From JAQVUB01 sp033809415 (GTDB lineage: Bacteria; Verrucomicrobiota; Lentisphaeria; Oligosphaerales; Oligosphaeraceae), in NCBI GenBank assembly GCA_033809415.1, contig JAPXLT010000067.1:1-17896 (forward strand): a stretch of 17,896 nucleotides of DNA. Direction: 5' to 3'. Made by a program: the position numbers and the translations under genes. Below the pieces are notes generated by a model. The model had not been told where the DNA came from. It worked only from the letters and a program-made list of their open reading frames with translations, and did not search any database. Shown here piece after piece: positions 5,818-13,333 of the stretch (positions within the stretch are counted from its first letter, which is position 1; each line of letters begins with the position of its first letter).

Positions 5818-7605
5818 TCAATCGCCATTGGCGGCGGTTTTCAGCGGCTGGTAGGGCTTACCGCTCCAGCTCAAGCCGATATGGCCGGAAAATTCGAGGG
5901 TGTTGAGGCGGATGCCATGCACCAGCACGCCCATGCATGCCAGCGCGATATTCAGAGCGTGCCCAGCAAAGATGATGATCAGGGCAAGCGGTATCATCCA
6001 TGGTGAACTCTTCCAGACCATGGCACTCATCGAATTGAAACTATCGGCAATGAAAAAACTGGACAAACCGACTGCATACAGCCGGATATAGGACAAGACA
6101 TCCACCAGGCTGTTGATAAAATTAAACGGGGTGTAAATGACATCGCCCATATCAAGCCAGTTGACTGAACAGGTCAAGATCAAGACCGTTCCGGCGACAT
6201 AAAGCACCTTTGCCACAGTAGGCAAGGTACCGCCGGAAACCAGCAACATCTTGACGGTGAAGAAGTTGCCCCAGAGGAAAAGCGCCCAGCCGATATTTCC
6301 CAGACTCGAGCGCACGCTGCCGCTGATGATGGCAGCCCAGACCCGAGCCATGGACAAATGGAACGCACCGATGAAAAAGCCGAGCAGTTTGACATGGTTG
6401 CTGTTGACATCATCCCGGAACCAAGGAATTCCCCGGAGAATCAGGGGCAGGCGCTCGGCAGGCAAACCGAACCAGGTTCCTGTCAGTGCGCCATACGTCA
6501 GGATGCAGGTGCTCATCAGCAGCAGAAGCATAATCGCCTCCCGCTTTTTCTGTTCAGCGTGCCGGTTTTGGAACCAGAGTACGCAGCCCGTACCAAAAAA
6601 GAGCAGTCCATAGCCGGCATCCCCGACCAGCATCCCACAAAAAATGGAAAGGAAAATCAGTATCGGAACACTGACATCGACCTCGTTGTAACCCGGCAAA
6701 ACCCCGACAAAATCAAAAATCAGCTGCGCCATGCGAAAACGTTTCGGAATGCGCAACTTGGTCGGAACGTCCTCGTCATCAAGAGCAGCTTCCTCATGGC
6801 GCACCCCCCAGCCCTCGAGGCGTGCGGTCTGCAGCAGTTCCGGAAGCTTCTCCTGCGGCACAAAGCCGGACAGATAGGCCAATTCCTCGCCTGCCAGCCC
6901 CATCCCGTCACGTGCTTTGGCAAATGCCGTCTTGTCGTTCAACGCCTCTGCAAATTTTTGCAGCGTTGCTGTTTGCTGCACGGCCATGGTTTCCAGATCA
7001 TCCTGCAGCTGAGCCTGTTCCTGCCGCAGTTGCCGCAATTCATGCCGCAATGCTGCAAGGTCACGCCCCTGGGGGAAATTTACCAGGGGCAGATTCAGTT
7101 CTGCAATCGGCTCAGTTGTCACCACTAGGAAAAGAATATTTCCATGTACCTTTTTGATGACTTGGCAAAAAGCGTTTTCCGGCAGTTCGGGCAGCGATCC
7201 ATCCGGGCAGCTGCACAGTGCCGTATGCCAGCCGCGTTCTTCGAGTCGTTGCAGTGTCTCTTCGGAAAACTCGCCCCAGGGTTCGAGTTGCTCGATAGCC
7301 GGCAGCACAGCGGTCAACCGGTCGGCAATGGCCTTCTGCCGAGCAAGCATATCAACGATCTTCGTCAGAGTTTCCGATGGATTTTTCTCTGACAGGGCTG
7401 TTTCCGGTTTGACTTTCAGGTCGGCAAAGGTATTCAGCACCCGTTCGAGGTCCGCCGTCTGCCGAGCAAGTTCATTCAATTCCTCTGAGACAGGTTCCGT
7501 TACCGGCACCACATGAAACACCCCCAAGCGCTGCAACGCGGCAACGGCGGATTCCCGTTCGCTCGAGAGGCAGACCAGAGTGATTTTTTGCATCTTCTCA
7601 ATCAA
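5818..7605 (-). CDS. atpI: V-type ATPase subunit I (a-like stator and ion channel)
   Basis: A 595-residue subunit in two halves. Residues 1-~300 are cytoplasmic, with long coiled coils (about 40-110 and 180-230) that anchor the peripheral stalk. Residues ~312-580 are membrane-embedded and start VPILIFLSIFCGMLVGDAGYG. Two conserved arginines of the ion half-channels are present: Arg508 in SYIRLYAVGL (equivalent to the essential arginine of yeast Vph1 and E. hirae NtpI) and Arg566 in HGIRLNTLEF. The protein is somewhat shorter than the 640-660 residues usual in Chlamydia and Enterococcus. The start is a TTG: AGGAGAG stands 7 nt before it, whereas the first ATG, four codons on, is too far away. 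It follows subunit D by 35 bp. Confidence 0.95.
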   Translation of the reverse strand: MIEKMQKITLVCLSSERESAVAALQRLGVFHVVPVTEPVSEELNELARQTADLERVLNTFADLKVKPETALSEKNPSETLTKIVDMLARQKAIADRLTAVLPAIEQLEPWGEFSEETLQRLEERGWHTALCSCPDGSLPELPENAFCQVIKKVHGNILFLVVTTEPIAELNLPLVNFPQGRDLAALRHELRQLRQEQAQLQDDLETMAVQQTATLQKFAEALNDKTAFAKARDGMGLAGEELAYLSGFVPQEKLPELLQTARLEGWGVRHEEAALDDEDVPTKLRIPKRFRMAQLIFDFVGVLPGYNEVDVSVPILIFLSIFCGMLVGDAGYGLLFFGTGCVLWFQNRHAEQKKREAIMLLLLMSTCILTYGALTGTWFGLPAERLPLILRGIPWFRDDVNSNHVKLLGFFIGAFHLSMARVWAAIISGSVRSSLGNIGWALFLWGNFFTVKMLLVSGGTLPTVAKVLYVAGTVLILTCSVNWLDMGDVIYTPFNFINSLVDVLSYIRLYAVGLSSFFIADSFNSMSAMVWKSSPWMIPLALIIIFAGHALNIALACMGVLVHGIRLNTLEFSGHIGLSWSGKPYQPLKTAANGD

Positions 7606-7640
7606 GGAAAAACTCTCCTAAGATAATCAGCCAGGCGCAG

Positions 7641-8255
7641 TTACGCCAGAGCTGCTTCGCGTAGTTCACATTTCTTCTTGGCGATCTTCGAACGTCCGAC
7701 CGAGTTGGTCTGCTGGTCGCCGATGTAGATGTTGATGCGGCGGATATTCTCTTTGGATTCCGGAATTTTCACCTTTTCAAAGAGGTTGACCCGTTGCGTG
7801 ACAATGCGCAATTCCTGTTCCAGCAACTCGAGCTGCTCCTCGGCCAACGTCCGGCGCAAACGCAATTCGAGCTGCTTTTTCAGGATCTCGAGAGCGTCAT
7901 CGAACCAGAGTGGAGTCGCAAAAAGATCATATTCGACATCCGCAAAGGTCAGCGACCGAAAAACCGGGACATCCGTACCGGCCACGTTATGCTGGCTGAC
8001 TTCCCATTGTGTGATTTCCAGCAAGTCCCGAAGCTGCCCTGCATCCGGATCGGAAAACAAAGCCAGATTCTGCTGATTGCGAGAGACTTCCTCCTGCAAC
8101 TGCCGATCCAAGTCCGCCAACGCCTCACGAATCATGCTGACCTCGACCTGGAGCTGCTGCTTCTTGAGTTGCAGCGTCGGCAGATAGCGTTCGAAACGTT
8201 TCAACGCATCCCGCTGAATCTTCAACTCATTCTTGGTTAATTTGACTTTCGCCAT
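7641..8255 (-). CDS. atpD: V-type ATPase subunit D (central rotor shaft)
   Basis: A 204-residue protein, almost wholly helical. N- and C-terminal long helices form the antiparallel coiled coil that turns inside the A3B3 head. The typical ends are visible: KVKLTKNELKIQRDALKRFE at the N terminus and VNLFEKVKIPESKENIRRI with IGDQQTNSVGRSKIAKKK at the C terminus. The ATG at 8255 is preferred (AGGG 7 nt upstream); the two TTG codons just before it come from the repeat element that ends here. Thus the sequence directly in front of the gene, including its Shine-Dalgarno-like AGGG, belongs to a dispersed repeat. The gene is 454 bp from subunit B, the largest spacer of the operon. Confidence 0.95.
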   Translation of the reverse strand: MAKVKLTKNELKIQRDALKRFERYLPTLQLKKQQLQVEVSMIREALADLDRQLQEEVSRNQQNLALFSDPDAGQLRDLLEITQWEVSQHNVAGTDVPVFRSLTFADVEYDLFATPLWFDDALEILKKQLELRLRRTLAEEQLELLEQELRIVTQRVNLFEKVKIPESKENIRRINIYIGDQQTNSVGRSKIAKKKCELREAALA

Positions 8256-8291
8256 CAACAAACCCTACAAATTTTCGTGCCTTTTCGTGCT
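8256..8291 (-). repeat. Truncated mosaic repeat forming the atpD leader
   Basis: 36 bp identical but for one base to 8659-8694. It keeps two of the CACGAAAAG-type units and the tail TTTGTAGGG, then breaks off exactly at the atpD start codon. The AGGG in the tail is placed as the ribosome-binding site of atpD. Confidence 0.9.
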
Positions 8292-8329
8292 GAACACCAG
8301 ATGTAAAATGATTTTGGATAGGGATTATG

Positions 8330-8413
8330 TCGCGCCCTTTCAGGGCTTATCGGATGTGTGGGTTCCTAACCCAGGGCGTTGCCCTGGGCTGGTATGTCAC
8401 GCCCCTTCAGGGC
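8330..8413. repeat. Three-hairpin REP-like module between atpB and atpD
   Basis: Hairpin 1 is GCCCT-TTC-AGGGC (8334-8346). Hairpin 2 is CCCAGGGC-GTT-GCCCTGGG (8370-8388), a perfect 8-bp stem. Hairpin 3 is GCCC/GGGC (8401-8413). Hairpins 1 and 3 sit in near-identical contexts (ATGTC-CGCCC before, CAGGGCTTAT after), which marks them as a pair of REP-like units around the central stem. Dispersed GCCCTGAAAGGGC and CCCAGGGC-GCCCTGGG palindromes are familiar in PVC and Bacteroidota genomes (recollection). No RAYT-type transposase is in the window. Confidence 0.85.
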
Positions 8414-8550
8414 TTATTCCAACATCCCCGATCCGTTTGATCCAACCAATCTGCATCCTGTCCCTTGCGGATGGGAGCGTTCGGGCGTGGGAGGGCAAAC
8501 ATCAATCACAACCGGTACGGTTACACTACTTTTAAACCACATGCAATCTC
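8414..8550. repeat. Long mosaic repeat block, copy A (homologous to 11833-11921)
   Basis: Shares ATTCCAACATC, the hairpin AACCG-GTA-CGGTT (8510-8522) and CTACTTTTAAACC with the block behind the DUF2764 gene. It differs by an internal stretch of roughly 45 bp (about 8455-8498) that the other copy lacks. Both copies sit between a GCCCT hairpin and a CACGRAAAG repeat, in the same order and orientation, so the whole chain behaves as one composite element. Confidence 0.82.
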
Positions 8551-8614
8551 ATCCGTCGAAGCGACAAACCCTAAAAATTTTCCGCGCTTTCAGTGTTTTC
8601 CGTGGACAAAAAAT
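8551..8614 (-). repeat. Mosaic intergenic repeat, CACGGAAA variant, copy 2
   Basis: In the coding direction: TTTGTCCACGGAAAACACTG with further units, AAAATTTTTAGGGTTTGTCG, CTTCGACGGAT. The tail is almost identical to the next copy (8648-8707), but the repeated unit is the CACGGAAA type. The two copies lie in tandem only 33 bp apart. Confidence 0.85.
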
Positions 8615-8647
8615 AGATTGTGGGGTTAGTCCACCCTGTGCCATCCC

Positions 8648-8707
8648 ATCCGTCGAAGCAACAACCCCTACAAATTTTCGTGCCTTTTCGTGCTTTTCGT
8701 TGTTAAA
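8648..8707 (-). repeat. Mosaic intergenic repeat, CACGAAAAG variant, directly behind atpB
   Basis: In the coding direction: TTTTTAACAACGAAAAGCAC, GAAAAGGCACGAAAATTTGT, AGGGGTTGTTGCTTCGACGG. It starts two bases behind the atpB stop codon. It is the fullest copy of this variant and the parent-like version of the truncated copy at atpD. Confidence 0.88.
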
Positions 8708-8709
8708 AA

Positions 8710-10011
8710 CTATTTTTCACCGGGCCAGTACTTCTGGATCATCTCGGTTTTGATACCGGTCTCGGAGGGGTCAAAGCATTCCCCCAAGGTTTTCCAGCCC
8801 AGATCGAGCGCTTCCTCGAGTGGGATATTCACGCTCAGGTCCATCATTCGCGCTTCGAACATGGCGCCATATTTGAGCAGTTTCTGATCCCATTCACTCA
8901 TGCGGAACCCCATCGACTGTTTCTCGAGTGCTTCCTTGTATTCGGCATAAAGGCGGATCATCGTATCCATGACGGTGCGATGATCATCCCGGGTTCTGCT
9001 GTTCACCTGCTGCTTCAAACGGCTCAGCGAACCAAACGGCTCGATGCGGCCATTGACCAGATAAAACTGCCCTTCGGTGATGTAGCCGGTATTGTCCGGA
9101 ACCGGATGCGTCACGTCATCACCAGGCATTGTCGTCACGGCCAGAATGGTGATCGAGCCGGCCTTCTCAAAATCCACCGCCTTCTCATATCGGGCGGCCA
9201 GCTGACTGTACAAATCCCCGGGATAACCGCGGTTCGACGGAATCTGCTCCATGGTAATGGCGATCTCCTTCAGCGAATCGCAGAAGTTGGTCATATCGGT
9301 CAGCAGCACCAAGACGCGTTTGTTATGCTCCGTGGCAAAGTATTCCGCAGCGGCCAGTGAAAGGTCCGGCACCAGGAGGCATTCGACCGTCGGATCCGAT
9401 GCGGTATGCACGAACATCACCGTGCGGGACAAAGCTCCATGCGCATCGAGCGTGTTTCGGAAAAAGAGGTAATCGTCGTATTTCAGCCCCATGCCGCCGA
9501 GAACGATAATATCGACTTCAGCCTGCATGGCAATGCGGGCCAGCAGTTGGTTGTAGGGTTCACCGGCAACTGAAAAAATCGGCAGCTTCTGGCTTTCGAC
9601 CAGGGTGTTGAAAACGTCAATCATCGGCACCCCTGTGCGGATCATGTTGCGCGGAATGATGCGATTGGCCGGATTGACCGAGGGACCTCCGATGTCAATC
9701 ATGTTCTCGGTGAGTTCCACGCCATTGTCACGCGGGGTGCCATTGCCGGTGAAAATCCGGCCAAGCAGTGCTTCGCTGCCGGAGAGGCGCATCGGGCGTC
9801 CGAGGAAGCGCACTTCGCTGTCGGTGGCGATTCCGCGGCTGCCGGCAAAGACTTGCAGGGAGACGCGGTTCTGATTCAGCCGGATCACCTGCGCCAGCGA
9901 TACGCCACGGGCACTGCGCACTTCCGCCAGTTCGCCATTGGCGACATTTTCAGCCTCGATGGTGATTACGTTGCCGCTGATCTGTATGATGCGATGATAT
10001 ATTTTTCTCAT
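8710..10011 (-). CDS. atpB: V-type ATPase subunit B (regulatory nucleotide-binding)
   Basis: A 433-residue non-catalytic head subunit that alternates with A in the A3B3 hexamer. The Walker A lysine is absent, as expected: the equivalent loop reads VAGEPYNQLLARIA (148-161). The arginine finger that reaches into the neighbouring A site is Arg331 in GSLSRLKQQ. Other family blocks: ATEHNKRVLVLLTDMTNFCD, IPSNRGYPGDLYSQLAARYE and MPGDDVTHPVPDNTGYITEG. Length is close to the Chlamydia homologue. The start lies 21 bp behind subunit A; AAAGGTG stands 10 nt before the ATG and a second AGGG abuts it. The stop is followed at once by a repeat and 454 bp of spacer. Confidence 0.97.
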   Translation of the reverse strand: MRKIYHRIIQISGNVITIEAENVANGELAEVRSARGVSLAQVIRLNQNRVSLQVFAGSRGIATDSEVRFLGRPMRLSGSEALLGRIFTGNGTPRDNGVELTENMIDIGGPSVNPANRIIPRNMIRTGVPMIDVFNTLVESQKLPIFSVAGEPYNQLLARIAMQAEVDIIVLGGMGLKYDDYLFFRNTLDAHGALSRTVMFVHTASDPTVECLLVPDLSLAAAEYFATEHNKRVLVLLTDMTNFCDSLKEIAITMEQIPSNRGYPGDLYSQLAARYEKAVDFEKAGSITILAVTTMPGDDVTHPVPDNTGYITEGQFYLVNGRIEPFGSLSRLKQQVNSRTRDDHRTVMDTMIRLYAEYKEALEKQSMGFRMSEWDQKLLKYGAMFEARMMDLSVNIPLEEALDLGWKTLGECFDPSETGIKTEMIQKYWPGEK

Positions 10012-10032
10012 CCCTGACTTACACCTTTATGT

Positions 10033-11784
10033 TTAAAATCCTGCTTCGAGCGAACCCGTTTTCTTCCGCAAAGCACTATCGATGCGCCCTTCCAGCTGCT
10101 GAAATTTCTCCGATTGCCAGGGGGCATAATTCCAATCAATGAAATGCTGCCTGAGATGCTGGAAGTAGGATCGCGCCTCATCTTTATCGGAAAAATTAAA
10201 TTTTTTATCGAGCACCTGCACCAGTTTTTCGAAGACTTTGATCTGGCGTTCGGCGCCGCAGGCGCTGTCAACTTCGTCAAAGGTATTCTGCTGCAGATAA
10301 ACCGCATCGACGAACTCACTCTTCAGATAGACGACAAAATCAGAGATCGGAGTGCCCTCTTCGCCGACGACTTTCATCATCTGGTTGACTTCATTGCCGT
10401 CGCGCAGCAGGCGGCGGGCCTTTTTGATCAGCTCCTCCGGCACCAAACTCTTGTATTTGCTCCAGCTTTCGAGGGGATGGATGGCCGGATAACGGCGGGC
10501 GTTGGCACGGTCACGCGACAACGCCAGGAAGGAACCAACCACTTTCAGCGTCGATTGCGTCACCGGCTCTTCAAAATTTCCACCGGCGGGGCTGACCGCA
10601 CCGCAGATGGTGATCGAACCAGTTGCGCCATCATGCAGCTTCACCAGGCCTGCACGCTCATAAAATCCGGCGACCAGGGACTCGAGATAGGCGGGGAAGG
10701 CCTCTTCGCCAGGAATTTCCTCGAGGCGTCCGGAGACTTCGCGCAATGCCTGCGCCCAACGTGAAGTCGAATCCGCCAGCAGCAGGACATGCAAGCCCAT
10801 CTGACGATAGTATTCCGCGAGTGTCACGCTAGTATAGATGGATGCTTCACGGGCTGCCACCGGCATCGAGCTGGTATTGCAGATGATAATCGTACGGTCA
10901 ATCAGCATGCGCCCGGTGCGCGGGTCCGGCAGTCGCGGGAATTCCCGCAAAATTTCCACGACTTCGCCGGCGCGCTCGCCACAGGCCGCTACAATCACCA
11001 CATCGACTTCGGAACGCTGCGAAAGTGCATGCTGCAAAACCGTCTTGCCGGCACCAAATGGTCCCGGGGTACAAAAGGAACCTCCTTTGGCAACCGGAAA
11101 GAACGTATCAATGACTCGCACCTGAGTCACCAGCGGCTCGACTGGCAGCAGCTTTTCCTGGTAGCAGGAAATCGGCACTTTCACCGGCCAGGTCTGCACC
11201 ATGCTGATTTCGCGTTCCTCCTGCCCGTTGCTGGCTTTTGCAACTATCGTGTCAATGGTATACGAACCCGCCTCGATCAGCCAGGTCAGCTTCCAATCCC
11301 CCTGCCAGGCAAAAGGCAGCATGATCTTGTGCTTGAAAATTCCTTCCGGCACGGTACCGATTCCGTCGCCGGCCTGAAGCGTCGCGCCGACCTCGGCTGT
11401 CGGTGTGAAATCCCATGTTTTTTCGCGGTCGAGCGGATAGACATAGAGTCCGCGTTTCAGGAAATATCCTGCTCTCTCTGCCAGTTCCGGCAGAGGATTC
11501 TGCAAGCCGTCATAGACCTGTGTCAACAGGCCAGGCCCCAGTTCGACGGATAGCAATTCACCGGAAAACTCGACCTTGTCGCCGACTTTGACGCCATTGG
11601 TATTTTCGAAGACCTGCAAGTCCGCCTCGCGTCCGCGCACGCGGATGACTTCGCTCTTCAGGCGTTCGCCATCACCGGTGACTACGTATGCCACTTCGTT
11701 CTGGATCACGCGCTCGTCAAAAGCGACACTGACCATGTTACCGTTTACACCGGTGACTTTTCCACTTAACATTGTTTCACTCAT
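10033..11784 (-). CDS. atpA: V-type ATPase catalytic subunit A
   Basis: A 583-residue catalytic subunit that hydrolyses or makes ATP at the A/B interface. The beta-barrel N-terminal domain is followed by the A-specific insertion (~110-190). The P-loop GPFGAGKT is at 241-248, and the catalytic glutamate is Glu270 in CGERAGEV, with the same 22-residue offset as in E. hirae NtpA. Family blocks DSTSRWAQALREVSGRLEEI and EEAFPAYLESLVAGFYERAG are intact. No strong ribosome-binding site is seen before ATG 11784 (only GGA at 8 nt); a second ATG four codons on is possible. It follows the DUF2764 gene by 208 bp of mosaic repeats. Whether the complex acts as pump or synthase is not visible in sequence. 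Confidence 0.97.
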   Translation of the reverse strand: MSETMLSGKVTGVNGNMVSVAFDERVIQNEVAYVVTGDGERLKSEVIRVRGREADLQVFENTNGVKVGDKVEFSGELLSVELGPGLLTQVYDGLQNPLPELAERAGYFLKRGLYVYPLDREKTWDFTPTAEVGATLQAGDGIGTVPEGIFKHKIMLPFAWQGDWKLTWLIEAGSYTIDTIVAKASNGQEEREISMVQTWPVKVPISCYQEKLLPVEPLVTQVRVIDTFFPVAKGGSFCTPGPFGAGKTVLQHALSQRSEVDVVIVAACGERAGEVVEILREFPRLPDPRTGRMLIDRTIIICNTSSMPVAAREASIYTSVTLAEYYRQMGLHVLLLADSTSRWAQALREVSGRLEEIPGEEAFPAYLESLVAGFYERAGLVKLHDGATGSITICGAVSPAGGNFEEPVTQSTLKVVGSFLALSRDRANARRYPAIHPLESWSKYKSLVPEELIKKARRLLRDGNEVNQMMKVVGEEGTPISDFVVYLKSEFVDAVYLQQNTFDEVDSACGAERQIKVFEKLVQVLDKKFNFSDKDEARSYFQHLRQHFIDWNYAPWQSEKFQQLEGRIDSALRKKTGSLEAGF

Positions 11785-11821
11785 TTCGTCAATCCGATAT
11801 TGCTTCAGGCTCTTATGTCAT

Positions 11822-11921
11822 GCCCTCAGGGCTAATTCCAACATCGCTAGTCCAACCGATCCAGGCAACCTGCACATCACAACCGGGACGGTTGCGCTAC
11901 TTTTAAACCGCGTGCACCACC
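11822..11921. repeat. Long mosaic repeat block with hairpins, copy B
   Basis: Begins with hairpin GCCCT-C-AGGGC (11822-11832), continues with ATTCCAACATC, then a perfect 6-bp stem CAACCG-GGA-CGGTTG (11880-11894) and CTACTTTTAAACCGCGTGCA. Order and orientation equal those of the block between atpB and atpD, with a deletion of about 45 bp. It fills the spacer between the DUF2764 gene and atpA, together with the CACGAAAAG repeat that follows. Confidence 0.85.
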
Positions 11922-11986
11922 ATCCGCCAAAGCAGCAACCCTATAAAAAAATTTCGTGCCTTTTCGTGCTTTTTGTTGTTAAAAAA
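11922..11986 (-). repeat. Mosaic intergenic repeat, CACGAAAAG variant, behind the DUF2764 gene
   Basis: In the coding direction: TTTTTTAACAACAAAAAGCA, CGAAAAGGCACGAAATTTTT, TTATAGGGTTGCTGCTTTGG, CGGATGG. It begins 6 bp behind the stop codon, the same position relative to the gene end as the copy behind atpB. Confidence 0.86.
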
Positions 11987-11992
11987 TCTTTT

Positions 11993-12559
11993 TTATTCCA
12001 CATTGATGCGCTGTTTTGCCGCCTGCTCCAATCCCGCTTCCACTAGTTCAGCTGCAAACCTGCTGCCGGCCTCGCTGTCACGACGCTGCCGCTTATCCAG
12101 AATCAGCAAACGCAGGGCGTAGACGATCAGCGCCGGAAAATCGAACGTGTGCCCTATCCCCAGTTCATCGAGTCGCTGCCAGCGTATCAAATCAAGCGCC
12201 TGTTCTTTTTCCCAGGCATTCGGCAAGATCATGATTTCCTCGATACGCCTGACCAGCCAAGCGGAATATTCCGAACTCTCCCGCTGCCAGTGGTCAACAT
12301 CCAATTTACGGCTGCGGGCGCGATGAGCGGCAACCAGATTGCGTAGATATGTCTCCCCGGAATACCATTGCTCGATCACCGGATATGCATACACAGCCTG
12401 CGGCGGCGGACAAAGTTGCAATGAGTCCAGCACGGCGACTTCCTGTTCCGACAAGATATCCATGCTGCGGCTCAGAAAAGTCCCGTAAGTCATTGGTGCC
12501 TTTTCGCCGAAGTGTAGAAAGGGCAGCGAGCTGATAAAATAAAAGAGATCGGAGGCCAT
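11993..12559 (-). CDS. DUF2764 family protein of V-ATPase operons
   Basis: A 188-residue soluble, mostly helical protein matching the DUF2764 family found between atpE and atpA in Chlamydia, Treponema and Bacteroidota. Visible family features: the opening DLFYFISSLPFLHFGE, a central YLRNLVAAHRARSRKLD and the block RWQRLDELGIGHTFDFPALI followed by a helix VYALRLLILDKRQRRD. The biochemical role is not established. Its strict location in operons that lack subunits C and F makes a stalk or assembly role likely (inference). AGGGG stands 7 nt before the ATG; the gap to atpE is 39 bp. No signal peptide or membrane helix is seen. Confidence 0.9.
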   Translation of the reverse strand: MASDLFYFISSLPFLHFGEKAPMTYGTFLSRSMDILSEQEVAVLDSLQLCPPPQAVYAYPVIEQWYSGETYLRNLVAAHRARSRKLDVDHWQRESSEYSAWLVRRIEEIMILPNAWEKEQALDLIRWQRLDELGIGHTFDFPALIVYALRLLILDKRQRRDSEAGSRFAAELVEAGLEQAAKQRINVE

Positions 12560-12598
12560 GAATCAACCCCTAGGAAAAAACGTCAAGGAAACACCGCA

Positions 12599-13210
12599 TC
12601 AGAGGTCTTCGGTAAGGATGCCGGCGATTTTGGGGCTGAGGTGGGCGGCTATTGCTTCAGCCAGGGCCTGATCGCTGAAATCATACAGGACATCACTGCC
12701 TTTGAATACCAGTTTGAAGCCACCGCTGAGAGCCTTCGCAGGAGCAAGCGAACATTGCTTCCGCAAATCCGCTGCCAGGCTGGCCTTGACGGCACCTTCC
12801 AGCTCGGCAAACTGACCGGGTTCGAGCAATACTTCCAAGTTGTCCTGCTCCCCATGCTCCTTCAAATAGGAAGTGCACAGACTGCCGATGATCCCGGCAA
12901 GGTCCTTCGCCGACAAACCATCTTTCAGCAGATTCCCAACCGCCAGGCAAACCCGCTTCTCGAGTTCAGAACGCAAGCCAAGAAGCACATTCCGAGCCGC
13001 CTGACGAAGCGCCTGCTCCGAATTCTGCTCGATGAGCTGCGCTTCACGACGCGCATCCGACACGATTTTTTCAGCCTGTTCGCGGGCTTCATCGAGAATG
13101 CCGTCAGCCTCTGTTTGAGCCTGCGACAACATCACAGCCCGCTTGGCCGCCGTCTTCTTCAGACCCTCTTCGTCAATCTTATTCAACAACGCCTGTAATT
13201 CGTCAGCCAT
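12599..13210 (-). CDS. atpE: V-type ATPase subunit E (peripheral stalk)
   Basis: A 203-residue first gene of the ATPase operon. Residues ~1-95 form a long Ala/Glu/Lys/Arg-rich coiled coil (AQTEADGILDEAREQAEKIV), the stalk that links the head to subunit I. Residues ~100-203 form the compact alpha/beta domain that caps the head (LEVLLEPGQF, SGGFKLVFKGSDVLYDFSDQ). In other V-ATPases E pairs with subunit G/H; no G/H gene is here, so E may form its own stalk or use a distant partner. GGAG stands 11 nt before the ATG at 13210, a rather long spacing. A promoter candidate lies about 90 bp upstream. Confidence 0.93.
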   Translation of the reverse strand: MADELQALLNKIDEEGLKKTAAKRAVMLSQAQTEADGILDEAREQAEKIVSDARREAQLIEQNSEQALRQAARNVLLGLRSELEKRVCLAVGNLLKDGLSAKDLAGIIGSLCTSYLKEHGEQDNLEVLLEPGQFAELEGAVKASLAADLRKQCSLAPAKALSGGFKLVFKGSDVLYDFSDQALAEAIAAHLSPKIAGILTEDL

Positions 13211-13296
13211 AATGCTGAAATCTCCACTCTGTTTTCTAAATCCCAGCCCTCACGGAAAGTAAAATCCGGGGGCGTTCCACGCAAGTAATTCTAATG

Positions 13297-13324
13297 AATA
13301 TAAACCCCTAAGACCGAAAAACAA
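13297..13324 (-). promoter_or_regulatory. Candidate sigma-70 promoter of the V-ATPase operon
   Basis: On the minus strand TTGTTT (13324-13319), a 16-bp spacer, then TATATT (13302-13297). The -10 box matches TATAAT in 5 of 6 positions; the -35 box is weak. It would give a leader of about 80 nt before atpE, and it lies between the large inverted repeat and the gene. Only hexamer matching supports it. Confidence 0.35.
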
Positions 13325-13333
13325 GCCGGGGGA

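Noticed and set aside
8330..8413. Rho-independent terminator behind atpB
   Set aside because: Stems are G/C-rich but no U-tract follows on the coding strand and the stems lie about 300 bp behind the stop codon inside an operon; a REP-like module fits better.
8292..8709. Riboswitch or small RNA gene in the atpB-atpD spacer
   Set aside because: The structure there is explained by repeated hairpin modules found again at 11822-11986; no known riboswitch core or tRNA-like fold was recognised.
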